Shown here: one piece after another, positions 7,792 to 16,927 of the stretch
Layout: each line of letters begins with the position of its first letter
How positions within the stretch are numbered: the stretch's first letter is position 1
DNA from: Ohtaekwangia sp035628875
GTDB taxonomy: Bacteria; Bacteroidota; Bacteroidia; Cytophagales; Cyclobacteriaceae
Direction of reading: 5' to 3'
NCBI GenBank assembly: GCA_035628875.1
Contig: DASPIZ010000021.1
Location: 1 to 64,000, forward strand
Length of the DNA: 64,000 nucleotides
The notes under the pieces: generated by a model
What the model saw: only the letters and a program-made list of their open reading frames with translations
Databases searched by the model: none
What the model was told of the DNA's origin: nothing
Position numbers and translations under genes: made by a program

Positions 7792-9546
7792 TTAGCGGAG
7801 TTCTTCGCGGGTGATCTTAAGTGCTTCTAAATTTACCTTCAACGCTTTACTCAGTTCTTCGGCAGTAGCCCAATCATCTCCGGCAGGTCTGCTTGACCGC
7901 GCTTTTTCCAGTTCATTAATCCGCAATAAATATTGATTCTCTTTTTCAGCTAATTCTTTTCTCAGGGCATCTGCAGTGGTTGTGTCTGCCTGTGCATTTT
8001 CCAACTCCTGAATGCGCATGAGGTAACGTTGTTCTTTGCGGACCACCTCTTCCTGGGTGGCCTGGAGCTCTTCCATATTTTGGCGCATCTCTTCTTCCTG
8101 TGCCCGCATTTCTTCTGTTTGTTGTTGAAACTGTTCAATGAGCTGTCTGTTCTTCTGTGCAGCCCTCACACTGGCCAATGTTGAACCAATCGTTTCGCCA
8201 AGCTTTTCAACAAAGGAGATTTCATGTGCTTGAAACGTATCGAATGATGCGAGCTCAATCAATCCATAAATCACATTATCCACTTTTAATGGAACAATAA
8301 GCACAGCACGTGGATTGGCACCGCCTAAGCCGGAAGTAATCCGGATGTATTCGTCAGGTAATTCAGTAAGGTAAACGGTATCTTTTTCAAGGTAAGCTTG
8401 CCCCAGAATGCCCTGACCTGGTTTTATTTTTTGCTGTTCGTGTTTTTTAATATCAAAAGCAAACAAAGCGATTAATTCGAGGTATGCATTATTGACTTCT
8501 TCATCATTCAAAAAATACAACGCACCTTGATTTGATCCTGTATAGGTGACCAATCCGGAAATGATATTGTCTCCAAGCCCTGACAGGTTATCATGAGAAG
8601 TTCGCATGATGTCTACAAACTTAGCCAGCCCTTCATTCACCCATTGTCTTTTTTGTTCCTCTTCATTCATCTGACGCAGTTTTTCCTGCATTTCTATCAG
8701 GGAATCTGCCAACAGGTTTTTACCGGGAACATAATTTTTGTCCAGATTTTCCTTATAGTTTAAGGTCAGGTTTCCCTTGCCGATTGCGCTTACAAAGTCA
8801 GTCGCGTCTTTGAGGTTTTCAAGTGTGTGATTGATCTCTGCGGCCAGATGTCCCAGTTCTGTTGATCCGATTTTTTCCGTATGCCGATGCTGTTGAATGT
8901 TGTCTTTCATCAGGTGCAACGGTTTAAGCACATACTTCATGAATAAATAAAACAATCCTGCAAGAAGTAAAATATTGGAAAAGAAAAATAGTTGACGGGT
9001 TGAAGCCAGGGTTTCCCTTGCATTAGAGACCTCTTCGTTTAAATCGACGACAAGTTTATCATACCATTTATATAGCGAAAGCGATAAACCCTCATACTGT
9101 ACGCGTACAGGTAAATTATGGGATGCAATTGGATCAGAATCTGATGTCGTGAGCACGGCCATGACAGCGCCCCTGTAATTACTCCACACCTCCTTTAGTC
9201 CGGCCATCGTGATTTTGGGTAACCGCGATAACGGCGGAAGGAATACTGCTGAACCATCTATTCGACCGCCTTCGGTAAGCGTTTTGAACCGGTGCTCCTG
9301 TTCATTCAGTTGTGCTGAAATCTCAGCACGGAGGGTTTTGTTTCCATTGAGATATCCTTGAACCAGGATGGAGATATTCTGATTAGCGTGAAGCGAAGCT
9401 TGCGTGTAGGCGATTTTCCGATCGGCATCTTCAACACGATCCATCAAACCACTGAGAACGAAATATGCTGCGGTGTACACCAGAACTATTAAAACAAGCA
9501 CAATAACAGCATATTGTCTTAATGTTTTGTTGCGCCAAAAATTCAT
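7792..9546 (-). CDS. Membrane HAMP-GAF protein with long C-terminal coiled coil
   Basis: About 584 residues from the ATG at 9544-9546; a TTG three codons upstream is less likely. Order: membrane helix (about 12-32); a helical periplasmic sensor of about 155 residues; a second helix (LFFFSNILLLAGLFYLFMKY); HAMP; a GAF domain (about 305-460); then over 120 residues of Glu/Gln-rich coiled coil with two similar halves (YLMRIQELE and YLLRINELE). There is no histidine-kinase, cyclase or phosphatase domain. With CheR and CheB next door, the Gln/Glu-rich coil is a candidate methylation substrate, making this a receptor-like protein without a classical signalling tip. That role is inference; the domain layout is seen directly. 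Confidence 0.8.
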   Translation of the reverse strand: MNFWRNKTLRQYAVIVLVLIVLVYTAAYFVLSGLMDRVEDADRKIAYTQASLHANQNISILVQGYLNGNKTLRAEISAQLNEQEHRFKTLTEGGRIDGSAVFLPPLSRLPKITMAGLKEVWSNYRGAVMAVLTTSDSDPIASHNLPVRVQYEGLSLSLYKWYDKLVVDLNEEVSNARETLASTRQLFFFSNILLLAGLFYLFMKYVLKPLHLMKDNIQQHRHTEKIGSTELGHLAAEINHTLENLKDATDFVSAIGKGNLTLNYKENLDKNYVPGKNLLADSLIEMQEKLRQMNEEEQKRQWVNEGLAKFVDIMRTSHDNLSGLGDNIISGLVTYTGSNQGALYFLNDEEVNNAYLELIALFAFDIKKHEQQKIKPGQGILGQAYLEKDTVYLTELPDEYIRITSGLGGANPRAVLIVPLKVDNVIYGLIELASFDTFQAHEISFVEKLGETIGSTLASVRAAQKNRQLIEQFQQQTEEMRAQEEEMRQNMEELQATQEEVVRKEQRYLMRIQELENAQADTTTADALRKELAEKENQYLLRINELEKARSSRPAGDDWATAEELSKALKVNLEALKITREELR

Positions 9547-9638
9547 AAAGACCAAATAAACTAAAAAAGGCTAAAGCAGAAAATGCAAACTCTACTATTT
9601 ATTACAAGGGTATGACCTGATGATGTACTGTATTCTCT

Positions 9639-10109
9639 TTATTTTAAATTATCCGGTTGAAATGAAAAGGGAAGCAGGGACAGCGCACTACTGACTTTTA
9701 CCCATTGACCGGGTTTCCACAGCATCAGGATCTGGATGGGTGATTGCTGGCGAATCTCCATTTCGGCCATCACCTGCCGACATCCTCCGCAAGGTGTAGC
9801 AGGAAGTAAAGTGCCTGGTCGATCTTCACGCATGGCGATGATCAGTAATTTAACGATTTTCTTTCCAGGATGTAGGGATGCAGCAGTAAACAGCGCCACG
9901 CGTTCTGCGCACATGCCCGAAGGATAGGCTGCGTTCTCCTGATTGGACCCTGTTACGACGGTATTATCTTCCATTAATAACGAAGTGGCTACACGAAAAG
10001 ATGAGTAGGGTGCATATGCAGACGCCAATGCCTTTTCGCTTTCGCGGATCAGGTGTTGCCAGGTAACATTGAGGTCGTCCCGTTCAGCGAAAAATTCAAG
10101 ATCTGTCAT
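9639..10109 (-). CDS. cdd: Cytidine deaminase
   Basis: 156 residues from the ATG at 10107-10109. An upstream in-frame extension to 10160 lacks family similarity and was discarded. The zinc site of the small tetrameric cytidine deaminases is clear: AAYPSGMCAERVAL gives the first Cys and the catalytic Glu, and PCGGCRQ gives the other two Cys. It deaminates cytidine and deoxycytidine to uridine and deoxyuridine in pyrimidine salvage, in the cytoplasm. It stands alone between the signalling cluster and the divergent saccharopine dehydrogenase-like gene. Confidence 0.93.
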   Translation of the reverse strand: MTDLEFFAERDDLNVTWQHLIRESEKALASAYAPYSSFRVATSLLMEDNTVVTGSNQENAAYPSGMCAERVALFTAASLHPGKKIVKLLIIAMREDRPGTLLPATPCGGCRQVMAEMEIRQQSPIQILMLWKPGQWVKVSSALSLLPFSFQPDNLK

Positions 10110-10341
10110 GATGTATGAATAAAGAAGATTAATTCTTATGCTTCGTAATTCGATGACCACAAAGCCGCAGGAAGCAAACTATTACTGTATTCGATAATGT
10201 GTTAGTTTTGGAAAAGCTGCGAGTATTGAGTTTGTTTGGCTGGAAAGTTAATCAAATCATGAGAATTGCTTAAGAATATGGTGTTCGTTATCTTTTAAGG
10301 CTTTTGCCAATGGTGCAAGGCGTTACGTTAAAATAAGCTTA

Positions 10342-11670
10342 ATGAAAGAAATTCTCGTCTTGGGTGCCGGGCGTTCTTCGGGCGGTCTGATCAATTATTT
10401 GGCAAAGCATGCCAGAGACCGCTGGCGGATTTGTGTCGGTGATATTGATGAATCTGCCGCGCGTGGAAAAATCATTTCATGCCCGGGGGGTAAAGCCATT
10501 GCCTTTAACCTTGAAGATCATCAGGAGAGTGTGGCCACAATTGCCAATGCCGATGTGGTAATTTCCCTTTTACCGGCTGATCTTCATCCGAAGGTAGCAC
10601 GGCTTTGTCTTACAATGAAGAAACATCTCCTTACTGCAAGTTATGTTTCGGAAGAAATGAAGTCTTGTCATAACGAAGCACTGAAAAACGGATTGTTGTT
10701 TTTAAATGAATGTGGATTAGACCCAGGTATCGACCACATGAGTGCCATGCAAATTCTGGATCGGATTCGGGCGTGTGGCGCAAACGTTGTATCCTTCGAA
10801 TCGTTCACCGGCGGATTGATTGCTCCGGAAACAGATCCGGATAATCCGTGGCGATATAAATTTACCTGGAATCCGCGTAATGTCGTGATGGCGGGGCAAA
10901 GTACAGCCAAATTTTTGGAAGACGGTCATTTCAAGTATATACCATATCAACAGTTATTCAGGCGTACAACGGAAGTTGAAGTGCCTGGCTATGGTGCTTT
11001 TGAAGGGTATGCAAACCGAGATTCATTAAAATACCGGGAAGCCTATCAGTTACAGGATATTAAAACCATGCTCCGTGGAACCTTACGCCACAAGGGGTTT
11101 TGTGAGGCATGGAATATTTTTGTGCAGTTAGGTTGCTGCGATGATAGTTATATCATGGAAAAAGTGGAGGATATGACCCATCGTGATTTTCTGAATTCAT
11201 TTTTAGAAGGTGATGTGAAAGAAGATTTCAAGCATCGGATCCTGAAGCAATGCGGACCGGAAATATCTGCTGCGGCACTCGACAAACTAGCCTGGTCTGG
11301 GATGTTTGATGCACGGGAAATCGGCTGCTCCCGCGGAACTCCAGCGCAAATCCTCGAGCATATCCTGAACAAGAAATGGAAGCTCAATCCCAAAGATCAG
11401 GACATGGTCGTCATGTGGCATCGCTTCAGATACAAACAGGAGCACCGTACAAAGGAGATACTGGCGTCTCTTGTTGTTAAAGGGACGAATGCAGTAGATA
11501 CCGCCATGTCAAAGACAGTAGGCCTTCCGTTAGGAATAGCGGCCCGACTTTTACTGGAAGGACAAATTCAATCGCGGGGTGTTGTATTACCAGTTACACC
11601 AGAGTTTTATGACCCAATACTGCGCGCCTTACAAGATGAAGGGATTGGGCTTATTGAAAACGAGCGATGA
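10342..11670 (+). CDS. Saccharopine dehydrogenase family oxidoreductase
   Basis: 442 residues. The N-terminus has a Rossmann dinucleotide motif (VLGAGRSSGGLINYL, residues 6-20) and an acidic beta-2 end (VGDID). The middle has the family phrase NECGLDPGIDHMSAMQILD, typical of saccharopine dehydrogenases/reductases that form or split saccharopine in lysine metabolism. Length and motifs fit the glutamate-forming type. There is no other lysine gene nearby, so the exact reaction is not fixed by context. It is transcribed away from cdd and towards rnhA, with an inverted repeat between the convergent ends. Confidence 0.85.
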   Translation: MKEILVLGAGRSSGGLINYLAKHARDRWRICVGDIDESAARGKIISCPGGKAIAFNLEDHQESVATIANADVVISLLPADLHPKVARLCLTMKKHLLTASYVSEEMKSCHNEALKNGLLFLNECGLDPGIDHMSAMQILDRIRACGANVVSFESFTGGLIAPETDPDNPWRYKFTWNPRNVVMAGQSTAKFLEDGHFKYIPYQQLFRRTTEVEVPGYGAFEGYANRDSLKYREAYQLQDIKTMLRGTLRHKGFCEAWNIFVQLGCCDDSYIMEKVEDMTHRDFLNSFLEGDVKEDFKHRILKQCGPEISAAALDKLAWSGMFDAREIGCSRGTPAQILEHILNKKWKLNPKDQDMVVMWHRFRYKQEHRTKEILASLVVKGTNAVDTAMSKTVGLPLGIAARLLLEGQIQSRGVVLPVTPEFYDPILRALQDEGIGLIENER

Positions 11671-11680
11671 AGAAATTGTA

Positions 11681-11776
11681 ATTCAATGTCGTTGATTTAA
11701 GCTTGTTTTTTATGGCCTCACCCTGCCCGGCTCCAGAGGCGAAGGTGTATGGAAGCTTAACTCAACAACATTGAAT
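11681..11776. terminator. 24-bp-arm inverted repeat between convergent genes
   Basis: The left arm (11681-11704) and right arm (11753-11776) match at 22 of 24 positions in inverted orientation. They enclose 48 bp that include a second, smaller GC-rich palindrome (ctccagaggcg region). The element lies between the stop of the saccharopine dehydrogenase-like gene and the stop of rnhA, with a T6 run just inside the left arm. It can act as a bidirectional terminator; its size and AT-rich perfect arms also suggest a miniature mobile element. Confidence 0.6.
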
Positions 11777-11783
11777 GTAATTA

Positions 11784-12242
11784 TTAAATCTTGGCCGATC
11801 TTTCGTAAGGCGTATCGGTTAAAAGCCTTCCTCCTGAAGCAGCCATGACGGCAAGCCGATCGCAACGTTCATTTTCAATATGGCCAGCATGACCTTTTAC
11901 CCAGACAAATCTCGGTTTGAATTTATGATGTAATGGAATGTAGCGTTGCCACAAATCTTCGTTGGCTTTGTCTTTAAAATTCTTCTTTTGCCAGTTCCAG
12001 AGCCAACCTTTCTCTACGGCATTCACTACGTATTGAGAATCTGAAAATATGGTTACCGGAATGCCGTCTTTTTTTATTGCTTCAAGACCTTTGATCACTG
12101 CCAGTAATTCCATCCGGTTGTTTGTGGTAAGGCGAAATCCTTCAGCGAGTTCTTTGTAGTGATCATTGAACTTCAGAACAACACCATAACCGCCCGGACC
12201 CGGGTTTCCCTGAGCAGCACCATCGGTATAAATCTTAATCAT
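11784..12242 (-). CDS. rnhA: Ribonuclease HI
   Basis: 152 residues. All active-site acids are visible: Asp in IYTDGAAQGNPGPGG, Glu in NNRMELLAV, Asp in IFSDSQYVV and the C-terminal Asp in NERCDRLA, preceded by the WVKGHAGH loop. It cleaves RNA in RNA:DNA hybrids. The start codon overlaps the end of the marC-like gene by 4 nt, so the pair is probably translated together. It ends 8 bp beyond the inverted repeat. Confidence 0.95.
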   Translation of the reverse strand: MIKIYTDGAAQGNPGPGGYGVVLKFNDHYKELAEGFRLTTNNRMELLAVIKGLEAIKKDGIPVTIFSDSQYVVNAVEKGWLWNWQKKNFKDKANEDLWQRYIPLHHKFKPRFVWVKGHAGHIENERCDRLAVMAASGGRLLTDTPYERSAKI

Positions 12243-12805
12243 AGGGCGTGCGTTTTAAAAATCTTAACGGCAATAGCGAGTAAAATTACACCGAATACAC
12301 GGCGTAAAACAGAAAATCCTGATTTTCCAATAACACGTTCGAGCCATACAGAAGAACGTAAAACGATGTAAATGAAAATGGTGTTCAACAGGATGCCGAT
12401 CAAAATATTAAATTCATGATAAACAGATCGTAATGATAATATGGTGGTTAATGTACCTGCCCCCGCAATAAGCGGAAATGCCAGCGGCACGATTGATCCT
12501 GATCCCTTTGCTTCCGGGTCATCTTTAATCAATGTTATTCCCAGGATCATTTCCATGGCGACCAGGAAAATTACAATAGCACCTGCTACAGCGAAGGAAG
12601 CAATATCTAATCCGAATAATTGGAGAATGGAAACACCAAGAAATAGAAACACAATCATCAGTACCATGGAGATGAGTGTAGCTTTACCGGCTTCGATGAT
12701 TCCTTCGCGCTTTCGGATAGTAATAATAAAAGGAATCGATCCGAGGATATCAATCACCGAAAACAAAATGAGGGTTACCGAAAAAATTTCTTTCAGGTTA
12801 AGCAT
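12239..12805 (-). CDS. MarC family integral membrane protein
   Basis: 188 residues with about six hydrophobic segments and the family's opening pattern LFSVIDILGSIPFIITI, followed by a second conserved stretch PLAFPLIAGAGTLTTIL. MarC-family proteins are inner-membrane proteins of uncertain function; the old link to antibiotic resistance was not upheld for E. coli MarC. It is upstream of and overlaps rnhA. The family assignment is clear from length and motifs; the biochemical role is unknown. Confidence 0.9.
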   Translation of the reverse strand: MLNLKEIFSVTLILFSVIDILGSIPFIITIRKREGIIEAGKATLISMVLMIVFLFLGVSILQLFGLDIASFAVAGAIVIFLVAMEMILGITLIKDDPEAKGSGSIVPLAFPLIAGAGTLTTILSLRSVYHEFNILIGILLNTIFIYIVLRSSVWLERVIGKSGFSVLRRVFGVILLAIAVKIFKTHAL

Positions 12806-12852
12806 ATTCCAATTACAATAAAGCGATTTTTCCCTACTGGATACAACCTTTT

Positions 12853-13905
12853 TTAGAAAGGTTCCAGAAACGCTTTTAACAATTTAATTTCTTTTTCTTT
12901 GATGGCAGGAAAGTTCGCGATCCGGAATGTTTGCGGTTTAAAATCACCGTATCCCTCGCCCAACAACAATCCATTTTTTCTAGCCAATTTCTTAATTCGC
13001 GTTACAGTTTCTGTCTCGCCAAAAACCGGCAACACGGTATAGGAATGTACAGTCTGGTTTGTCACCAGGTGAGAAACGCTTTTTCTCGCATTGAGAAATG
13101 TTGTCCATTGCTGATACCGCTTTTCCAAAAGGGCATGCGTTTCGTTGATCGGTGCTGAATCTTCCAGTACACGCATCAATAAATAAATGCCCAATACGTT
13201 TGGGGTGTATGACGTCTGCCACTTGCTCATCATATCGAGCATGAACGGCAGACTATTGTAGTGATTTTTATCGCCGGTTAATCGCGCCTTATCAACAGCC
13301 TGTGGGGAACAGATTAAAATGCCAAGACCGGCAGGCAATCCAAAACATTTTTGTACCGAGGCAAACCAGATATCCGCCAATTCAAAATCGAGCCGGATGC
13401 CAGCCATAGAAGAGGTTGCATCCACGGCGATAAGGTAGCCAGGGTTATTTTTCTTCAATTCTTTCAGGATGGACGCATCGACCTGTGTGCCATTTGATGT
13501 TTCATTCTGGGTGATGCAGAACAGACCTTCTGTTTCGCTGAGAATGAGTTTCTTCGGATTTAAAGGCTCGTTCAGATCGAAGGGAAAGGAGGCTGCTTCC
13601 GGTTTTAATTTTTGCGTGTATTCAAACCATTTTTGGCCGAAGGCACCATTATAAAGGTGAAAAGTTTTGTGACCAATCGATTGGGCAATTATTTCCCAAC
13701 ATTCCGTTGCGGATGACGTGAACAGCACGGTATAGTTCTTCGGAATACGAAGTTTTTGTTTGAGAAGTCCAACCGTTTTTTTGCAAATGCTCATGAATTC
13801 GTCACTTCTGTGATTGATACTCATAAGCCCCGCGGCATGGGCATCTTTCACATAACGTGGTATTTCATCGTGTGTGCGGGAGGGTCCGGGATAAAAGGAG
13901 ATCAT
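12853..13905 (-). CDS. Class V PLP-dependent aminotransferase (SerC-like)
   Basis: 350 residues, cytoplasmic. The N-terminus (YPGPSRTHDEIP) and the core IAVDATSSMAGIRLDFE ... ASVQKCFGLPAGLGI fit the class V fold; the Lys in SVQKCFG is the expected pyridoxal-phosphate attachment site and Asp in VDATSS binds the PLP ring nitrogen. It resembles phosphoserine aminotransferases and alanine-glyoxylate type enzymes. No serine-pathway neighbour (serA, serB) is in the window, so the substrate is undecided. It lies 47 bp upstream of the marC-like gene in the same direction. Confidence 0.85.
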   Translation of the reverse strand: MISFYPGPSRTHDEIPRYVKDAHAAGLMSINHRSDEFMSICKKTVGLLKQKLRIPKNYTVLFTSSATECWEIIAQSIGHKTFHLYNGAFGQKWFEYTQKLKPEAASFPFDLNEPLNPKKLILSETEGLFCITQNETSNGTQVDASILKELKKNNPGYLIAVDATSSMAGIRLDFELADIWFASVQKCFGLPAGLGILICSPQAVDKARLTGDKNHYNSLPFMLDMMSKWQTSYTPNVLGIYLLMRVLEDSAPINETHALLEKRYQQWTTFLNARKSVSHLVTNQTVHSYTVLPVFGETETVTRIKKLARKNGLLLGEGYGDFKPQTFRIANFPAIKEKEIKLLKAFLEPF

Positions 13906-14170
13906 AAATTTATTTTGTCAGTAACCTTGCGGGTTAACATTGGAAACGTTTTGTGCAAGATAAAGGTAATGTCATATTCATCAGTACAAGTCCTGAATGA
14001 TTTCACATAAAAATTGGTTGCCTTCGTTAATAGTTTAAGAACAAAGGTATTCCGTAGTTGAGATATATTTAATATTATTTATAAAGTAGAATGCTTGAGT
14101 TAGAACGCTAATGCTGAATGGCTGGCAGCAGTATGGACTTCCGTTCGGTTATCTTAGGTCCTCCATTGAG

Positions 14171-14602
14171 CTACACGTTCTTATTTTGCTGAACTAAAAA
14201 CGATAAGGCGAGCGCATAACCTTCCATTCCAAAACCGGTCAGCATGCCGGCACACTTGGCAGTGATAAGACTCTTATGACGGAATTCTTCGCGGGCATAA
14301 ACATTAGAAATGTGAACCTCAACCACGGGTGTCTTAATGGCTCCAACGGCATCATGTATGGCGACGGATGTATGTGTATAGGCTCCGGCATTCAGGATAA
14401 TCCCATCGAAAGTAAAACCCGTTTCGTGTAGTTTATTAATAATCTCACCCTCAACGTTCGATTGATAATAATCAAGTTCGATCTGAGGGAATCTTTGTTT
14501 TAAAGACTGGAAGAAATCATCAAACGATTGATTGCCATATACAGATGGTTCGCGTTTACCCAACAGATTAAGATTGGGGCCATTAATGATTTGTATTTTC
14601 AT
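14171..14602 (-). CDS. aroQ: Type II 3-dehydroquinate dehydratase
   Basis: 143 residues, the usual length of the dodecameric type II enzyme. The start IQIINGPNLNLLGKREPSVYG includes the family motif, with Arg and Tyr of the lid loop. ILNAGAYTHTSVAIHDAV supplies the substrate-binding Asn and His, and VEVHISNVYAREEFRHKS the second His/Arg group. It dehydrates 3-dehydroquinate to 3-dehydroshikimate in the shikimate pathway. It stands divergently from xerD with a 127-bp gap. Confidence 0.96.
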   Translation of the reverse strand: MKIQIINGPNLNLLGKREPSVYGNQSFDDFFQSLKQRFPQIELDYYQSNVEGEIINKLHETGFTFDGIILNAGAYTHTSVAIHDAVGAIKTPVVEVHISNVYAREEFRHKSLITAKCAGMLTGFGMEGYALALSFLVQQNKNV

Positions 14603-14729
14603 TTTTTATACTGCTGTTTAACCTGGTTGTCCGCGTAATTTAAAACAATTATAAGAGTTCACCTGCTTTTGCTTCTTGCTATTTTTAAGTGCGTTTGTAT
14701 TTGCACTTTGATACATCGAACTTTGCCTT

Positions 14730-15635
14730 ATGTGGGAGATGCATATCCGCGATTTTGTAAACTACCTGAAGCTGGAACGCTCCTTATCGGTAAATTCTAT
14801 CGAGGCTTATGTTCATGACGTCAGTTTGTTGAAACAGTTCATGGAAATAAATCACAGCCAGGTTTCTCCAATGAACGTTAACACGAAAGTCCTGGAGCAG
14901 TTTGTGGAGTACGTGAACGCACTTGGTATGAGCGCCTATAGTCAGGCGCGTATTCTTTCGGGAATTAAAGCATTCTACAAATACCTGTTATACGAATCGC
15001 TGATTCAAATTGATCCCACTGTTTTAATCGAAGGCCCTAAACTGGGAAGGAAACTTCCTGATACATTAAGTTTCACTGAGATTGAAATGTTATTTCACGC
15101 CATCGATCTATCAACACCCGAAGGCACCCGTAACCGCGCTATGCTTGAAGTGCTTTATTCTTCAGGTCTTCGTGTAACTGAACTGGTAGAGCTAAAAATA
15201 AATAACATCCACACCGATATTGGGTTCTTGCAAATCGTCGGTAAAGGAAACAAGGAACGGTTGGTACCGATTGGCAGGGAGGCGCTCAAGTTTTTGAATA
15301 TTTATGTCACTGACGTTAGGGGAAAGCCTCCACATAAAAATCCACAAAAGGGTTTCGATCACTACACTTTTTTAAATCGAAATGGCAGGAAGCTCACCCG
15401 GGTTATGGTGTTTACAATTATAAAAAATCTGGCAGCATCAATCGGATTGAAAAAAAATATCAGCCCCCACACTTTCCGCCACTCCTTTGCTACACATCTG
15501 ATCGAAGGTGGCGCAGATTTACGTGCAGTTCAGGAAATGCTGGGCCATGAGTCCATTACCACTACGGAAATCTATACACATCTTGATCGCGATTACCTTC
15601 GTCAGGTTGTACAGGAGTTTCATCCAAGGAGGTGA
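14730..15635 (+). CDS. xerD: Tyrosine recombinase XerD
   Basis: 301 residues with an N-terminal SAM-like core-binding domain (about 1-90) and a catalytic domain with all expected residues: Arg in SSGLRVTELVEL, Lys in VGKGNKERLVP, HTFRHSFATHL (His/Arg), LGHESITTTEIYTH (His) and the Tyr nucleophile in TEIYTHLDR. It resolves chromosome dimers at dif with XerC and FtsK. The first ATG (14730) and a second one three codons later are both possible. Intergenic repeat DNA begins only a few bases after the stop. Confidence 0.93.
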   Translation: MWEMHIRDFVNYLKLERSLSVNSIEAYVHDVSLLKQFMEINHSQVSPMNVNTKVLEQFVEYVNALGMSAYSQARILSGIKAFYKYLLYESLIQIDPTVLIEGPKLGRKLPDTLSFTEIEMLFHAIDLSTPEGTRNRAMLEVLYSSGLRVTELVELKINNIHTDIGFLQIVGKGNKERLVPIGREALKFLNIYVTDVRGKPPHKNPQKGFDHYTFLNRNGRKLTRVMVFTIIKNLAASIGLKKNISPHTFRHSFATHLIEGGADLRAVQEMLGHESITTTEIYTHLDRDYLRQVVQEFHPRR

Positions 15636-15641
15636 GTAGTT

Positions 15642-16060
15642 CAAAGTTCATGATTCAAAGTTTGTCGATAACGATGGGCTTGTGCCAATTGTTCGAAGTT
15701 CGACGTTTGATGTTTGAGGTTTCTTCCCCATCGTTACCGTCATCCTGATGCGCGCCTGTGCTCTGCACAAAGCATGCAGAAGGATCCCCCGGAACAGCGG
15801 AAGAAGCGCATCGTAGTAGAATCAAATTCAAAGTCGGGTTCGATAACGAAGGGATTTTCGGGAAATGTTTGAGGTTCTTCCCCCTCGTTACCGTCATCCT
15901 GATGCGCGCATGTGCTTTAGCACAAAGCATGCAGAAGGATCCCCCGGAACAGCGGAAGAAGCGCTTCGTAGTAGAATCAAAATTCAAAGTCGGTTCGATA
16001 ACGAAAGGTTTCGGAAAATGTTGGAGGTTCGATGTCTGATGTTTAAGGTTGGTTTTCCAT
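15642..16060 (+). repeat. Repeat-rich intergenic DNA: two direct copies of a ~135-bp unit
   Basis: No gene is seen here. After a GTTCAAAGTTC-type microrepeat, two direct copies of a unit that starts gttaccgtcatcctgatgcg lie at about 15734-15865 and 15887-16010. Each contains a small hairpin (tgtgct..agcaca in copy two) and the phrase ggatcccccggaacagcgg. A third, diverged copy is at about 23350-23432. Short ORFs across the unit, on both strands, are repeat shadows. A second phrase (ccccaacaaactctcaggtc, about 16120) recurs at 23300. Confidence 0.85.
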
Positions 16061-16184
16061 AATAATTTAGATTTGAAAAAACATCCTTGAGGCTTATCGA
16101 AAAAAACTTAATCTGCTCCCCAACAAACTCTCAGGTCGTGGCTCGAAGTTGTTTTTGAGATATATCGAAATTACCTTTACGTTC

Positions 16185-16221
16185 TTTTTTTTATAAAAAA
16201 TGCCAACCTTGCGGCTGGCAT
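16185..16221 (-). terminator. Rho-independent terminator of the porin-like gene
   Basis: Read on the minus strand, a 9-bp stem (ATGCCAGCC pairing with GGTTGGCAT) closes a GCAA tetraloop and is followed by a T-rich tail (TTTTTTAT). It lies about 50 nt past the stop of the outer-membrane protein gene at 16273. Confidence 0.8.
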
Positions 16222-16272
16222 GTTGAGGTATACTTAGTAAATTTTGACTGATTTCTAAATCAAACAAAACTA

Positions 16273-16782
16273 TTAGTTTAAATTGAACTTAAGACCAGCA
16301 CTAATCACCGCCTGATCAAATTCACCCAGGGTTAAGCGTAGTTCGGAAAATGGAATGAAATTTTTTCCTATTTCGAAGTTGATACCTGCGCCGATATTTA
16401 ATCCCATTTCGCCATCGGTGTAATCATTTCCATTGTTATCATTGTCTACTTTTACACGGGTGTAGTTCAATCCGCCTAAACCATAAAATTCAAAAATATC
16501 ATGGTTATAGAAATAATAATTAGCATTGACATTAAGCTCAAAGAAGTTAACATCTACACCGCGACTATCTTCCGGAAAGTAAAAAGTCAGCTGTGGAGAG
16601 ATAGTCACCTTTGGTGCTACCTTGAACTCACCAATACCACCTATACCGACCTGGTCTACATCTCCGCCTGCGGCGCCCAGGAAGAAACCAACACGATTAC
16701 GAACACCTTCTTGTGCCAAAACATCATGACTAAAAAATACCGATGCACTTGCTATACACGCGATAAGGAATACCTTCTTCAT
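16273..16782 (-). CDS. Small outer-membrane beta-barrel protein
   Basis: 169 residues with a signal peptide (about 1-23, ending VLAQ). A series of amphipathic strands alternate with short polar turns and end in an aromatic/hydrophobic strand (AGLKFNLN). Length and pattern fit the OmpX/OmpW-like porin-family barrels of Bacteroidetes with 8 strands. No catalytic motif is present. It is monocistronic, with a good terminator downstream and the divergent pyrD beyond its promoter. Cargo and function are unknown. Confidence 0.8.
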   Translation of the reverse strand: MKKVFLIACIASASVFFSHDVLAQEGVRNRVGFFLGAAGGDVDQVGIGGIGEFKVAPKVTISPQLTFYFPEDSRGVDVNFFELNVNANYYFYNHDIFEFYGLGGLNYTRVKVDNDNNGNDYTDGEMGLNIGAGINFEIGKNFIPFSELRLTLGEFDQAVISAGLKFNLN

Positions 16783-16912
16783 TATTAATGATTTTAATTT
16801 GCCGCCAAAATAACGGTTTTTAAATGGAACGGAATTGAATAAGTTAGTTCAAATAGTACATCCGTTCGGTTAAAAATTTATCCTAAAGCAAATTTAGCGT
16901 CCTTTCAAATTA

Positions 16913-16920
16913 TATCTTTG
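16913..16920 (+). promoter_or_regulatory. -7 element (TAnnTTTG) of pyrD; near-leaderless start
   Basis: TATCTTTG matches the Bacteroidetes -7 consensus TAnnTTTG and ends only 7 nt before the pyrD ATG. A start of transcription about 6-7 nt downstream would give an mRNA with no or almost no leader. Confidence 0.5.
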
Positions 16921-16927
16921 CATCCAA

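Noticed and set aside
15655..16062. Short frames on both strands in the repeat region after xerD
   Set aside because: They repeat the same peptide with each repeat unit and match no family; non-coding repeat DNA.
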